From: an uncultured Bartonella sp.
GTDB taxonomy: Bacteria; Pseudomonadota; Alphaproteobacteria; Rhizobiales; Rhizobiaceae
Assembly: GCA_945285915.1 (NCBI GenBank)
Contig: CALYQL010000007.1
Span: forward strand, 49,000-112,999
Reading direction: 5' to 3'
Length of the DNA: 64,000 nucleotides
Below, one piece after another: positions 28,652-37,777 of this stretch (position 1 is the stretch's first letter; each line of letters opens with the position of its first letter). The translations under genes were made by a program, and so were the position numbers. Under the pieces are notes generated by a model. The model worked only from the letters and a program-made list of their open reading frames with translations. It ran no database searches and was not told where the DNA came from.

Positions 28652-30451
28652 TTAACGCACCTTTCCGGGGCGGAATAGACGATCCAAAACAATTGCCACG
28701 ACGACAATAACGCAACCGGCTTCAAATCCCATGGCAGCATCATGTTGCTGTAAGGCGCGATAAACCTTGACGCCTAGACCATTGCCACCCACTGTCGCTG
28801 CAATGACAACCATTGAAAGAGAGAGCATAATGGTTTGTGTCATGCCAGCACGAATTTCGGGCATGGCATGTGGAAACTCGATTTTCCATAATATTTGACG
28901 CCGGTTGCTACCAAAGGCTTTACCGGCTTCTATCAATGATTTGGGGGTTGATACGATGCCTTGTTGGGTCAAGCGTATGGGGGCAGGCAGCACAAAAACA
29001 ATTGTTGCTATTAATCCCGGCACCATGCCAATACGGAAAAATATAATGGCAGGGATAAGATAAACAAAGGTTGGCAATGTCTGCATAAGGTCGAGAATTG
29101 GCTGAATTGCCCGATAGATCCTTGGTCGGTGCGCACAGGCTATACCGACTGGTACACCAATGCCCATGCATAAAATACATGACCAGAACAGGAGTGTTAG
29201 GGTTTCCATCGTATCAACCCAATAGCCCTGATTTATAACGAATAGAAAGCCTAATGCGGTTAATAGCACAACACGCCAATTACGCTGATTAAACCATGCA
29301 AGGAAACTTAAAAATACAATGAGCACTATTGGGCTTGGCCACAATAAGATGGACAACGTGCTGTTGAGCAGGGTATCCAAACCAAATCTCACGGTAGCAA
29401 AAAATAAACTACAATGGTTTTTTAGCCATTCTACAATTGTATTGGCAGTTTTACCGACCGGAATTTTATAGGACGATAGAGTTTGCGGATCCTGTGACCC
29501 CAAAGCAATATTGACTGCTTCAACGGCATCTTTCCCGTCAAAGGTTTTTACATTGACAAGCCATGATTTATAAATTTCAGGATTTGCTTGCAACCATTGT
29601 CGTGCGGTATGTTCAGGATCAAGACCTTTGTCAATGATCGCACTCATAAGCTGGTTTTCCATCGGCACAGTAAAAACCAGATTATCTAAAAATTGTCCGA
29701 CATTCTGGCATTCTTGGCGATAACCTTTGCGTATATTTGTGCCAACTTTAGCGCTACCAAAATTGGAACCAAAATATTTATCGCCACCAGATAAATAGGC
29801 AATTTTAAAATCCATATTCATCGGGTGTGGTTCCCACCCAAGAAACACGATAGGCTTTTTTTCTTTGATACGTGCTTCAACTTCGGCAAGCATGGCTTGT
29901 TCAGATGTTTCAACAATATGGAAATTGTCTAGTCCATAAGCCTTGTCATGCAACATTGACAGAATCACACGATTTCCATCATTGCCTGGCTCTACCCCAT
30001 AAATGGAATATTTAAGATCTGCGCCAAAACGGCTGATATCGTCAAATGTCCTTAACCCTGCATCATAGGCAAATTGCGGTACCGCAAGTGTATATTTCGC
30101 GCCAGTCAGATTATAACGTAAAAGCTCTACGCTGCCATCATTTAAGTAGGGTTGCAAATCCGGCGTCATAGACGGGTTCCAATAGCCAAGGAATATATCA
30201 ATGTCACCGCTTGAAAGAGATGCGTAGGTAACAGGCACAGACAGAATTTTTGTGTCTGGTTCATAGCCGAGTGCCTTAAGCAAAGTTACTGCTACACCTG
30301 TTGTTGCAGAAATATCTGTCCAGCCCGTATCGGCAAAGCGTATTTGTCGGCATGACTGAGGCTCATTTCCCAATGCAGCGAAGGACGAGAGAAACAAAGT
30401 AGTCAGCAACACCACTATTTTTTTTAAAACACCAGACACGATTGTCTGCAT
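28652..30451 (-). CDS. Fused choline/betaine-binding protein and ABC permease (ChoX-ChoW type)
   Basis: The 599-residue protein joins two usual separate parts. Residues 1-29 form a signal or anchor segment. About 30-320 match the OpuAC/ChoX substrate-binding fold (IRFADTGWTDISATTGVA, FLGYWNPSM, FLGWEPHPMN; aromatic residues for an ammonium cage). About 365-597 form the ProW/ChoW permease with the EAA-type loop EAGKAFGSNRRQILWKIEFPHAMPEI. Uptake of choline or a related osmolyte or phospholipid precursor is expected. The fusion tethers the binding protein to the pore, as in OpuA of some Gram-positives but here with the binding domain N-terminal. Confidence 0.88.
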   Translation of the reverse strand: MQTIVSGVLKKIVVLLTTLFLSSFAALGNEPQSCRQIRFADTGWTDISATTGVAVTLLKALGYEPDTKILSVPVTYASLSSGDIDIFLGYWNPSMTPDLQPYLNDGSVELLRYNLTGAKYTLAVPQFAYDAGLRTFDDISRFGADLKYSIYGVEPGNDGNRVILSMLHDKAYGLDNFHIVETSEQAMLAEVEARIKEKKPIVFLGWEPHPMNMDFKIAYLSGGDKYFGSNFGSAKVGTNIRKGYRQECQNVGQFLDNLVFTVPMENQLMSAIIDKGLDPEHTARQWLQANPEIYKSWLVNVKTFDGKDAVEAVNIALGSQDPQTLSSYKIPVGKTANTIVEWLKNHCSLFFATVRFGLDTLLNSTLSILLWPSPIVLIVFLSFLAWFNQRNWRVVLLTALGFLFVINQGYWVDTMETLTLLFWSCILCMGIGVPVGIACAHRPRIYRAIQPILDLMQTLPTFVYLIPAIIFFRIGMVPGLIATIVFVLPAPIRLTQQGIVSTPKSLIEAGKAFGSNRRQILWKIEFPHAMPEIRAGMTQTIMLSLSMVVIAATVGGNGLGVKVYRALQQHDAAMGFEAGCVIVVVAIVLDRLFRPGKVR

Positions 30452-30550
30452 CTCCTGAATTGCTACAAATTTTGCCTATTAACGAGTTAGACTATTTCTA
30501 TAAAGAATGAAATAAGCTTCATGATAAAAGCCTTAAAACAGGATTAGATA

Positions 30551-31516
30551 ATGCAGCTTCCCGCTAATATACAAAATGTTATTAACCAATTCTTTCACGA
30601 AACGAGTTTATCCGAACTTGGAAAGGCCAGTGAGCGGCTTACCACCCGTTACAGGGCTGAATTGCGTGATGGGCAAATGCATCTCAATTCCAAAATTGCG
30701 GCGCTTGCCTATATGGCAGCGCGCTTTCCTGCAACTTTTGCAACGGTTACCGCAGCAATCAAATCTACTCTCGAAATAATGCCAGATTTTTCGCCGAAGA
30801 GTCAGCTCGATGTCGGGGCAGGGCCGGCAACTGCACTATTGGCGGCGAGTGAGGTATTTCCATCAATAGAGCAAGCTACCCTAGTAGAACAAAGTGATGA
30901 GATTATGGAGGTTGGCAAAAACCTTGCCTCCCAAGTGCTAGAGTTTTCGCCTGTTTGGAAAAATGCCAATATTAAAGACATAGCAATGTTGGATTTAGAA
31001 AAAGCTGATCTCGTAACGTTGTCTTATGTTTTGGATGAACTCGAATCAGTGACCAGAAATAAATTGGTTGACGAGCTATGGACAAAGACAGGCTCAGTTC
31101 TAGTGTTAATAGAACCAGGAACACCTGCTGGCTGGAAACGTTTAATGGAGCAGCGTGATAGGCTTTTAGCGCAAGGCGCATTTCTTGTAGCACCATGCCC
31201 ACATGCCCTTAAATGCCCGTTACCGGAACCCAATTGGTGTCATTTTTCGCAAAGGGTGGAACGGACACGCACCCATAGAATGACCAAACAAGCCGAAGTT
31301 CCGTTTGAAGATGAAAAGTATTTTTATATTTCATTATCAAAAAACGAAGTTAATCATCATTATTTTAGAGTACTTAGCCAACCAAGAAAATCATCTGGTA
31401 AGATAAATTTGAGTATTTGTTTACCGAATGGTCAATATAATAACGAAATAGTCACTAAAAGAAATAAAGAACTCTATATTCGGGCAAGAAAAACTTTATG
31501 GGGAAGTATACTTTAA
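30551..31516 (+). CDS. Rsm22-type small ribosomal subunit methyltransferase family protein
   Basis: The 321-residue protein has a SAM-binding core (LDVGAGPATALLAA near residue 90, LVEQSDEIM, VTLSYVLDEL) and the Rsm22 cysteine cluster CPHALKCPLPEPNWCHFSQRVER. It then has the family segment PFEDEKYFYISLS. Rsm22/METTL17 proteins act in mitochondrial or alphaproteobacterial small-subunit assembly; recent work on the eukaryotic homologue points to an Fe-S cluster, so the cysteines may bind one. The last 70 residues are AT-rich and Asn/Lys-rich. It is divergent from the choline operon. Confidence 0.87.
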   Translation: MQLPANIQNVINQFFHETSLSELGKASERLTTRYRAELRDGQMHLNSKIAALAYMAARFPATFATVTAAIKSTLEIMPDFSPKSQLDVGAGPATALLAASEVFPSIEQATLVEQSDEIMEVGKNLASQVLEFSPVWKNANIKDIAMLDLEKADLVTLSYVLDELESVTRNKLVDELWTKTGSVLVLIEPGTPAGWKRLMEQRDRLLAQGAFLVAPCPHALKCPLPEPNWCHFSQRVERTRTHRMTKQAEVPFEDEKYFYISLSKNEVNHHYFRVLSQPRKSSGKINLSICLPNGQYNNEIVTKRNKELYIRARKTLWGSIL

Positions 31517-31578
31517 AAAAATAAACCTAAGGTTGTAAAATTAGTTGACTATTACGAATGATGATATATATTACTGCT

Positions 31579-31711
31579 TACCGAACATAAAGAACTTAGT
31601 TTTCTTTAAACGGTTACAGGTCGTTAGGTCCCCCGCTATTTCCTGCGCCTGTATTCCCCTTGATCGGATAGGGGGGAAAAGTCCGGGTCCCCAATGCCCG
31701 GACTTTTCTTT
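31579..31711 (+). ncRNA. Candidate small RNA with own promoter and terminator
   Basis: A promoter TTGACT (31545-31550), 16 bases, TATATT (31567-31572) predicts a start near 31579. A perfect 11-bp terminator stem aaaagtccggg/cccggactttt (31677-31687 with 31697-31707) ends it, giving about 130 nt with no plausible protein. It contains a second hairpin ttcccc/ggggaa (31654-31659 with 31673-31678) and single-stranded-looking C-runs (ggtccccc near 31627) that could pair with Shine-Dalgarno sequences, as in several Rhizobiales trans-acting sRNAs. I do not recognise the family. Alternatively it is a leader for the trp region, but a terminator separates them. Confidence 0.6.
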
Positions 31712-31848
31712 TATTATTCTTATAAATACTCATTTTAAGTTATTTTGATCTATCGGTTATTTGCCTTTTGCAATGAATCGCAAGAATAGATCCATTTGCG
31801 TTAATTTTTGCTATTGCAACAAAGAGGGCAAAAGGCTAAAAGCAAACC

Positions 31849-31896
31849 ATGATGTACAAATGCTCATTCTCTGCTTGGTGGTGCGGTCGTTCATAG
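31849..31896 (+). CDS. trpL: trp leader peptide with tandem tryptophan codons
   Basis: A 15-codon frame reads MMYKCSFSAWWCGRS and stops 35 bases before the attenuator stem. Two adjacent TGG codons are the sensor: when charged tRNA-Trp is scarce the ribosome stalls there. Rhizobial trpE(G) genes are known to be controlled by such a leader (trpL). A GAGG-like ribosome binding site lies about 24 bases upstream, which is far, so initiation strength is uncertain. Confidence 0.82.
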   Translation: MMYKCSFSAWWCGRS

Positions 31897-31962
31897 CGGC
31901 TCAATGGGACATTTTGTGCAAAAATTTGCGAAGGCCGCGACGGAAAACCGGGCGGCCTTTTT
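31882..31962 (+). promoter_or_regulatory. trp attenuator
   Basis: The terminator stem aaggccgc (31931-31938) pairs with gcggcctt (31952-31959), followed by T-rich sequence. The alternative antiterminator pairs tgcggtc (31882-31888), just after the Trp codons, with ggccgcg (31933-31939). The mutually exclusive pairs and the leader peptide form a classical transcription attenuator for trpEG. Confidence 0.8.
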
Positions 31963-32015
31963 CTATACTCCGCGCTGGCATTCGTCACGAACAACAAGGA
32001 TAACGGAGTTTTAAA

Positions 32016-34190
32016 ATGACAGAAATGGCAATGGCAAACGGGCTTGATTACATTACCAAGGGCGGTATATCGGTTACACGCCGGCGCAAAAAAATTGCGT
32101 ATGAAGGTGCAATTGATAAACTTATTGATGACCTTGATAGTCACCGTGGTGCAATTTTTTCATCAAATTATGAATATCCTGGTCGCTATACGCGTTGGGA
32201 CTCCGGCATTATAGACCCACCTGTGGTTATCACCACGCAAGGGCGTAACGTGAAAATAGAGGCTTTGACAAAACGTGGCGAAGTTTTGCTCGAAGCTATT
32301 ATAAGTGTTGTTACAGTATTACCAGAAGTTATTGTTGTTGAAAAAAAGTTAAATCTCTTACGAGTAAAAGTAAAAGAAAGTGAAACTATTTTTTCTGAAG
32401 AAGAACGGTCACGTATGCCATCGGTTTTTACTGTGTTGCGTGCGATCGTTGATTTGTTCTTTTCTACAACAGATAATAAGCTCGGACTTTATGGCGCATT
32501 TGGGTATGATCTGGCTTTCCAGTTTGAACCTATAGATTTCAAAATTAAACGGCCGGACGATCAACGTGATCTGATATTATATTTGCCAGACTCAATATTA
32601 ATTGCTGACCATTATTCTGCTAGCGCATGGATAGATTATTATGATTTTGCCTATGCAGGTAAAGATACTGGAAATATACCGCGTGAAAGTCACGAAGTTG
32701 CCTTTAAACCATCAACTGTAACACCGCCAAATGGTGAATATAAACGTGGCGAATATGCCGAACTTGTGCGTAAGGCAAAAGAAAGCTTCAAACGCGGCGA
32801 TTTATTTGAAGTGGTTCCTGGGCAAACTTTTTTTGAAAGTTGTCCTCGTAAACCATCGGACATTAGTCGACGTTTGAAACTTACTAACCCGTCGCCATAT
32901 TCATTTTTTATCAATTTGGGTGAGCAGGAATATCTTGTTGGAGCTTCTCCTGAAATGTTTGTACGGGTTACCGGACGACGGGTGGAAACTTGCCCAATTT
33001 CGGGAACGATCAAGCGCGGCGAGGATGCAATTTCCGATTCTGAACAGATCTTGAAATTGTTGAATTCAAAAAAAGAAGAATCCGAATTGACCATGTGTTC
33101 GGATGTTGATCGGAATGACAAAAGTCGCGTATGTGAAGCTGGGTCTGTTCGCGTTATCGGGCGCCGGCAAATTGAAATGTATTCGCGCCTAATTCATACA
33201 GTTGATCATATTGAGGGGCGTTTGCGCGCTGGTTTAGACGCATTTGATGCGTTTCTTTCTCACGCATGGGCTGTAACAGTTACGGGCGCACCAAAACTAT
33301 GGGCGATGCGGTTTATTGAAAATCATGAGAAAAGCCCGAGAGCTTGGTATGCCGGTGCTGTTGGTATGATATTTTTCAATGGTGATATGAATACCGGTCT
33401 TACCTTGCGGACAGTGCGCATTAAGGACGGCATTGCTTCTGTTCGCGCAGGTGCCACATTGTTATTTGATTCCAATCCTGAAGATGAAGAAGCAGAAACC
33501 GAGTTGAAGGCTTCAGCGATGATTGCGGCTATCCGTGATAGTGGGAGAAATTCCGCTGATGAACCTGATATCCAACCGGAAAAAGTTGGTCTGGGACGTT
33601 CAATTTTATTGGTTGATCATGAAGATTCTTTCGTTCACACGCTTGCCAATTATTTTAGACAAACTGGCGCAAATGTAACGACGCTACGCTCTCCCATTGC
33701 AGAAAAAGTGTTTGATGAGCTTAATCCCGACCTTGTTGTTTTATCGCCTGGACCCGGTACACCGAAAGATTTTAATTGTAATGACACGATCGCCAAAGCC
33801 AGAAAGCGCAATATTCCGATTTTTGGTGTTTGCCTTGGGTTACAAGCACTGGTTGAATCTTTTGGTGGGGTTTTGCGTCAATTGGAATTGCCGATGCATG
33901 GTAAGCCGTCACGGATCAATATAGTTGAGGCTGGAACTGTTTTTAATGGTTTGCCGGCGGAAATTACAGTTGGGCGCTATCATTCGATTTACGCAGATTC
34001 CGACCATTTACCTTCAGATTTTATTATTACAGCTAAAACTGCTGATGGCATAATTATGGGAATTGAGCATAAGAAAGAATCTATTGCTGCGGTACAATTC
34101 CACCCCGAATCGATTATGACGCTCGGAGGTGATGCCGGAATGCGCATGATTGAAAATGTTGTTTCCAAACTGGGGAAAAAGGTTAATTGA
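32016..34190 (+). CDS. trpE: Fused anthranilate synthase TrpE(G)
   Basis: The 724-residue protein joins the chorismate-using TrpE part (about 1-510) and the glutamine amidotransferase TrpG part (about 525-720). It makes anthranilate, the first step of tryptophan synthesis. Visible are [14 protein letters not shown] (allosteric region of the fused type), [24 protein letters not shown] and VTGAPK in TrpE. TrpG shows SPGPGTP and GVCLGLQA with the catalytic cysteine C606, plus the His-Glu pair in QFHPES. The fused form is typical of Rhizobiales. Regulation is by trpL attenuation. The stop abuts the cation-efflux gene. Confidence 0.97.
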   Translation: MTEMAMANGLDYITKGGISVTRRRKKIAYEGAIDKLIDDLDSHRGAIFSSNYEYPGRYTRWDSGIIDPPVVITTQGRNVKIEALTKRGEVLLEAIISVVTVLPEVIVVEKKLNLLRVKVKESETIFSEEERSRMPSVFTVLRAIVDLFFSTTDNKLGLYGAFGYDLAFQFEPIDFKIKRPDDQRDLILYLPDSILIADHYSASAWIDYYDFAYAGKDTGNIPRESHEVAFKPSTVTPPNGEYKRGEYAELVRKAKESFKRGDLFEVVPGQTFFESCPRKPSDISRRLKLTNPSPYSFFINLGEQEYLVGASPEMFVRVTGRRVETCPISGTIKRGEDAISDSEQILKLLNSKKEESELTMCSDVDRNDKSRVCEAGSVRVIGRRQIEMYSRLIHTVDHIEGRLRAGLDAFDAFLSHAWAVTVTGAPKLWAMRFIENHEKSPRAWYAGAVGMIFFNGDMNTGLTLRTVRIKDGIASVRAGATLLFDSNPEDEEAETELKASAMIAAIRDSGRNSADEPDIQPEKVGLGRSILLVDHEDSFVHTLANYFRQTGANVTTLRSPIAEKVFDELNPDLVVLSPGPGTPKDFNCNDTIAKARKRNIPIFGVCLGLQALVESFGGVLRQLELPMHGKPSRINIVEAGTVFNGLPAEITVGRYHSIYADSDHLPSDFIITAKTADGIIMGIEHKKESIAAVQFHPESIMTLGGDAGMRMIENVVSKLGKKVN

Positions 34191-34192
34191 CA

Positions 34193-35101
34193 ATGGAAGA
34201 AAACTTAAGGGTGAAAAGATTGGCGATTTGGTCTATTCCGATCGCCCTTATTGTATTTTTGCTTAAATATCTTGCCTATTACATTACGGATTCCGTTGCG
34301 CTTTATTCAGACGCATTGGAATCCATTGTAAATGTTATTGCTTCGATTGCAGCGTGGTGGGCTATTAAAATCAGCATGAAACCTGCCGACAGGGATCATC
34401 CTTTTGGGCACCATAAAGCAGAGTATTTTTCTGCTGTGTTTGAAGGGGCTATGATTTTTGTTGCTGCCATTATGATTTTACGAGAATCATGGTCAGCATT
34501 AAGTGCTGCACATTTGCCAGACCAACCTGGAATGGGGTTGGGAATCAATCTTCTCGCTGGCGTAATCAACGCGGTCTGGGCGCTCTTATTGCTGCGGCAA
34601 GGTAAAATTTCCCGTTCACCGGCACTTAAGGCAGACGGACTTCATCTGTTGACCGATGTCTTTACGTCATTTGGGGTGCTGGTGGGGTTGTTAGCAACAA
34701 TTCTTACAGGTTGGGCAATTTTAGATCCTGTTTTGGCGATTATTGTTGCGATCAATATTCTTTGGCAAGGTTGGAAGGTTATCAATAGCTCGGTTCAAGG
34801 GTTGATGGATGTCGGTGTCGAACTTGAAGAAACAATGCGCATTCGTGATATTATTTCATCCCATGCGGCCGGAGCGATAGAGGCTCATGACCTAAAAACA
34901 AGAGTTGCAGGGCAGGTTACATTCATTGAATTCCATTTGGTTGTTTCTTCGGCAATGAGTGTGGGAGATGCCCATGCCATTTGTGATAGAATTGAAGATG
35001 CCTTGAAAGTAGAAATAGAAAATGCCCGAATAGTTATTCATATAGAGCCGGAAGAAGAAGCCAAACTACCATTGGGTACAACAGCGGTTCCTATCGCGTG
35101 A
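34193..35101 (+). CDS. Cation diffusion facilitator (zinc/iron/manganese efflux)
   Basis: The protein of about 302 residues has the six-helix CDF domain with the metal-site motif YYITDSVALYSDALES (DxxxD) in TM2 and the second site HLLTDVFTS in TM5. A cytoplasmic C-terminal ferredoxin-like domain follows (VGDAHAICDRIEDALK). DHPFGHHKAEY is the family signature. It exports divalent metal using protons as a homodimer. I take the ATG at 34193; a TTG two codons earlier overlaps the trpEG stop. It is probably co-transcribed with trpEG and the following NUDIX gene. Confidence 0.92.
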   Translation: MEENLRVKRLAIWSIPIALIVFLLKYLAYYITDSVALYSDALESIVNVIASIAAWWAIKISMKPADRDHPFGHHKAEYFSAVFEGAMIFVAAIMILRESWSALSAAHLPDQPGMGLGINLLAGVINAVWALLLLRQGKISRSPALKADGLHLLTDVFTSFGVLVGLLATILTGWAILDPVLAIIVAINILWQGWKVINSSVQGLMDVGVELEETMRIRDIISSHAAGAIEAHDLKTRVAGQVTFIEFHLVVSSAMSVGDAHAICDRIEDALKVEIENARIVIHIEPEEEAKLPLGTTAVPIA

Positions 35102-35108
35102 GGTTATC

Positions 35109-35684
35109 ATGGTAAAGATCAGAAACCTGCAACAAACCACACTTTCCGATAATTGGACAAAGCTCACTGATGTTTCGTTTGAGCAGCAAGAACATGATGG
35201 TCGTTGGAGTAAGCAGCGGCGTGAAACATACCATAATCGTCCGGCAGTCGCCGTATTGCCTTATGACAAGGAACGCAAAACCGTTCTTTTGATTAAGCAA
35301 TTTCGGGCGCCTGCCTATCTTGTTAGCGGGCAAATGTCGATATTGGAGGCATGCGCGGGACTGATTGATGCAGGAGAAACCGATGAACAAGCTGTTTTAA
35401 GAGAGGCGAGAGAAGAGTTGGGCTATCATGTCCATAATCTGACATTGGCTTTTAGAGGCTTTACGACGCCAGGCTTCTCAACAGAACAATTGTCGTTATT
35501 TCTGGCAGACTATTGTCCCGATGACAAATTCAGCCGTGGTGGTGGGTTGATTCAAGAAGGGGAGAGTATCGAAGTTATAGAGAAAAATATAACCGATGCT
35601 TTTGAACTTCTCGATAATAATATTATCAATGATATGAAAACAGCTTTATTATTAAATGAGCTTCGACATTCTATTATGAAATAA
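35109..35684 (+). CDS. NUDIX hydrolase, NudK/ADP-ribose pyrophosphatase type
   Basis: The 191-residue protein contains the NUDIX box GLIDAGETDEQAVLREAREELGY (about residues 88-110). Its flanks match NudK/GDP-mannose or ADP-sugar pyrophosphatases (VAVLPYDKERKTVLLIKQFRAPA and a trailing FTTPGFSTEQLSLFLA). It hydrolyses a nucleoside diphosphate sugar; the substrate cannot be told. It starts 7 bases after the cation-efflux gene. Confidence 0.88.
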   Translation: MVKIRNLQQTTLSDNWTKLTDVSFEQQEHDGRWSKQRRETYHNRPAVAVLPYDKERKTVLLIKQFRAPAYLVSGQMSILEACAGLIDAGETDEQAVLREAREELGYHVHNLTLAFRGFTTPGFSTEQLSLFLADYCPDDKFSRGGGLIQEGESIEVIEKNITDAFELLDNNIINDMKTALLLNELRHSIMK

Positions 35685-35823
35685 ACAACAGTTGGTGATT
35701 ACGGGATAAATTCATTTGCGTGTGTCACAATGATATGCAATATCAGCACTATTATGAACATGACCAACGAAAACATATCGACAATGGATAGCTACATTTC
35801 AAATGTAGGCTTTTCGATCAACT

Positions 35824-35937
35824 ATGGTCATGCACTTCTTCTCGACCTTACTTGCGGCTACCGGGTCCGGTGAGGGGCGCTCGGTAGTCGTAGCCTACCG
35901 GCGTGAATGCTCCTCTTGCAGATTATATTTCATGTAA
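35824..35937 (+). promoter_or_regulatory. leuA leader: small frame with Leu codons and alternative hairpins
   Basis: A 37-codon frame starts MVMHFFSTLLAATG and has adjacent Leu codons TTA CTT (35848-35853). Directly after them, ggctaccg (35856-35863) can pair with cggtagtc (35882-35889), while cggtag (35882-35887) can instead pair with ctaccg (35895-35900). Segments one and three are near copies, the usual attenuator design. A clear poly-T terminator is not visible, so control may act on translation or by another terminator. Upstream at 35792-35808 is a near-perfect palindrome ctacattt-c-aaatgtag. No good ribosome binding site precedes the frame. Confidence 0.55.
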
Positions 35938-35978
35938 CAAACTGATTTTATCGGTCATCTTTAGAAGAGCAAATTTCG

Positions 35979-37679
35979 ATGAATACATTCGCTTCCCAAA
36001 AAACAAATCCGGGTATGCCGCTGGCTGCTGAAAAATATCAACCTTATCCGAAAGTTGATCTTAAGGATCGTACTTGGCCTGACAAACAGATAGAAAAGGC
36101 ACCTATTTGGTGTTCTGTTGATTTGCGCGACGGAAATCAGGCATTGATCGACCCGATGGGGCAGGATCGCAAAGAAAGAATGTTTCGTTTGCTTTTGGAA
36201 ATGGGATTTCCAGAAATAGAGATCGGTTTCCCTTCGGCCTCCCAAACAGACTTCGATTTTGCGCGTTGGTGTATTGAACAAGGCAATGTGCCTGAATATG
36301 TGAGCTTGCAGGTTTTGGTACAGTGCCGCCCTGAATTGATTACGCGTACATTTGAAGCGCTCGATGGAGCAAATCACCCGATTGTTCATTTTTATAATTC
36401 TACCAGCGAATTGCAGCGCCGCGTTGTTTTTGCCAAGGATGTAGCCGGCGTCAAGCGTATCGCAACCGATGGCGCAAAGATGGTTATGGATATGGCAAGC
36501 AAAGCGGGCAAAGATTACCGATTTGAGTATTCGCCAGAAAGCTTTACTGGCACCGAACTGGAAGTTGCCTTGGAAATATCGAATGCCGTGATTGAAATTA
36601 TCAATCCGACGCCTGACAATAAAATGATATTGAATCTGCCGTCGACTGTCGAAATGTCTACCCCTAATATTTACGCCGATCAAATTGAATGGATGGGACG
36701 TAATATTGATCGGCGAGACAGTGTTCTTATCTCATTGCACCCGCATAATGACCGTGGTTGTGGCATTGCCGCGACTGAATTGGGGTTGCTTGCTGGTGCT
36801 GATCGTGTTGAAGGGACATTGTTTGGCAATGGTGAAAGAACTGGTAATGTCGACATTGTCACATTGGCATTGAATATATTTACGCAAGGTGTCGATCCCG
36901 AGCTTGATTGTTCGAATATTGAGAAGATCAAGGAAGTTTATGAATATTGCAACCAGTTGCTAATTCCCGAGCGTCACCCATATGTTGGAGAATTGGTTTA
37001 TACTGCATTTTCCGGTTCGCATCAGGATGCGATCAATAAGGGAATGAAAGCAATGAAGACATCGAACAAGTCTTTATGGGAAGTGCCATATCTTCCTATA
37101 GATCCACGTGATGTCGGACGTTCTTATGAAGCCATTATCCGTATCAATTCGCAATCGGGTAAGGGCGGCATTGCCTATATTTTGCAGCAGGATTACGGCC
37201 TTAACTTACCACGGAATATGCAAATCGAATTTCGCGATATTATTCAGCATATTACAGATAGCGAAGGTAAAGAACTGCCACCAAAACGCATTTATGATGA
37301 ATTTATCAATACCTATGTCGACCATAAATCGGCACGATTTGGCTTCAAGGATTATAAAACAACAACAAATCCATCCGCCAAAGGGCGTGTAACTGTTAGT
37401 GCAGAGATAACAGATCATGGTGTAACCCGTGATATAACAGGCGAGGGAACAGGGCTGGTTGATGGTTTTATTGATGCGCTTTCCAAATATATCGGAAAGA
37501 AACTCTCTGTCGTTGATTATTCAGAGCATTCATTGCAACAAGGCTCTGACGCCAAAGCAATTTGCTATATGGAAATAGCCTATCCTGAAGGAAAGATCTT
37601 TGGTGTTTCCATTGATGAAAATATTGCAACAGCATCACTTTCTGCCATTGTTTCCGCTGTTAATCGCTTAAATATTTAA
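35979..37679 (+). CDS. leuA: 2-isopropylmalate synthase
   Basis: The enzyme condenses 2-ketoisovalerate with acetyl-CoA, the first committed step of leucine synthesis. The 566-residue protein has the HMGL-like barrel with catalytic DLRDGNQAL (about 48-56) and metal ligands in SLHPHNDRGCG. A subdomain with the YVGELVYTAFSGSHQDAI signature and a C-terminal LeuA dimer domain for leucine feedback (from about 435) follow. It is the longer LeuA type found in many proteobacteria. A leader with Leu codons precedes it and a strong terminator follows. Confidence 0.97.
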   Translation: MNTFASQKTNPGMPLAAEKYQPYPKVDLKDRTWPDKQIEKAPIWCSVDLRDGNQALIDPMGQDRKERMFRLLLEMGFPEIEIGFPSASQTDFDFARWCIEQGNVPEYVSLQVLVQCRPELITRTFEALDGANHPIVHFYNSTSELQRRVVFAKDVAGVKRIATDGAKMVMDMASKAGKDYRFEYSPESFTGTELEVALEISNAVIEIINPTPDNKMILNLPSTVEMSTPNIYADQIEWMGRNIDRRDSVLISLHPHNDRGCGIAATELGLLAGADRVEGTLFGNGERTGNVDIVTLALNIFTQGVDPELDCSNIEKIKEVYEYCNQLLIPERHPYVGELVYTAFSGSHQDAINKGMKAMKTSNKSLWEVPYLPIDPRDVGRSYEAIIRINSQSGKGGIAYILQQDYGLNLPRNMQIEFRDIIQHITDSEGKELPPKRIYDEFINTYVDHKSARFGFKDYKTTTNPSAKGRVTVSAEITDHGVTRDITGEGTGLVDGFIDALSKYIGKKLSVVDYSEHSLQQGSDAKAICYMEIAYPEGKIFGVSIDENIATASLSAIVSAVNRLNI

Positions 37680-37707
37680 GCTGACATGATAGTGAAGTGT
37701 TAGAAAG

Positions 37708-37739
37708 AAAGGCTGCCTATTATTTTAGGCAGCCTTTTT
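37708..37739 (+). terminator. leuA terminator
   Basis: The 11-bp perfect stem aaaggctgcct/aggcagccttt has an 8-base loop and is followed by T-run. It lies 28 bases after the leuA stop and may also serve the convergent phosphoesterase gene. Confidence 0.92.
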
Positions 37740-37777
37740 GTTGGATTAATTGCAGATTGGTTCTCTCAACGAAATTA

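Noticed and set aside
35961..36683. 240-codon minus-strand frame over leuA
   Set aside because: Antisense shadow of leuA; rich in Cys, His, Phe and Arg with no recognisable domain.
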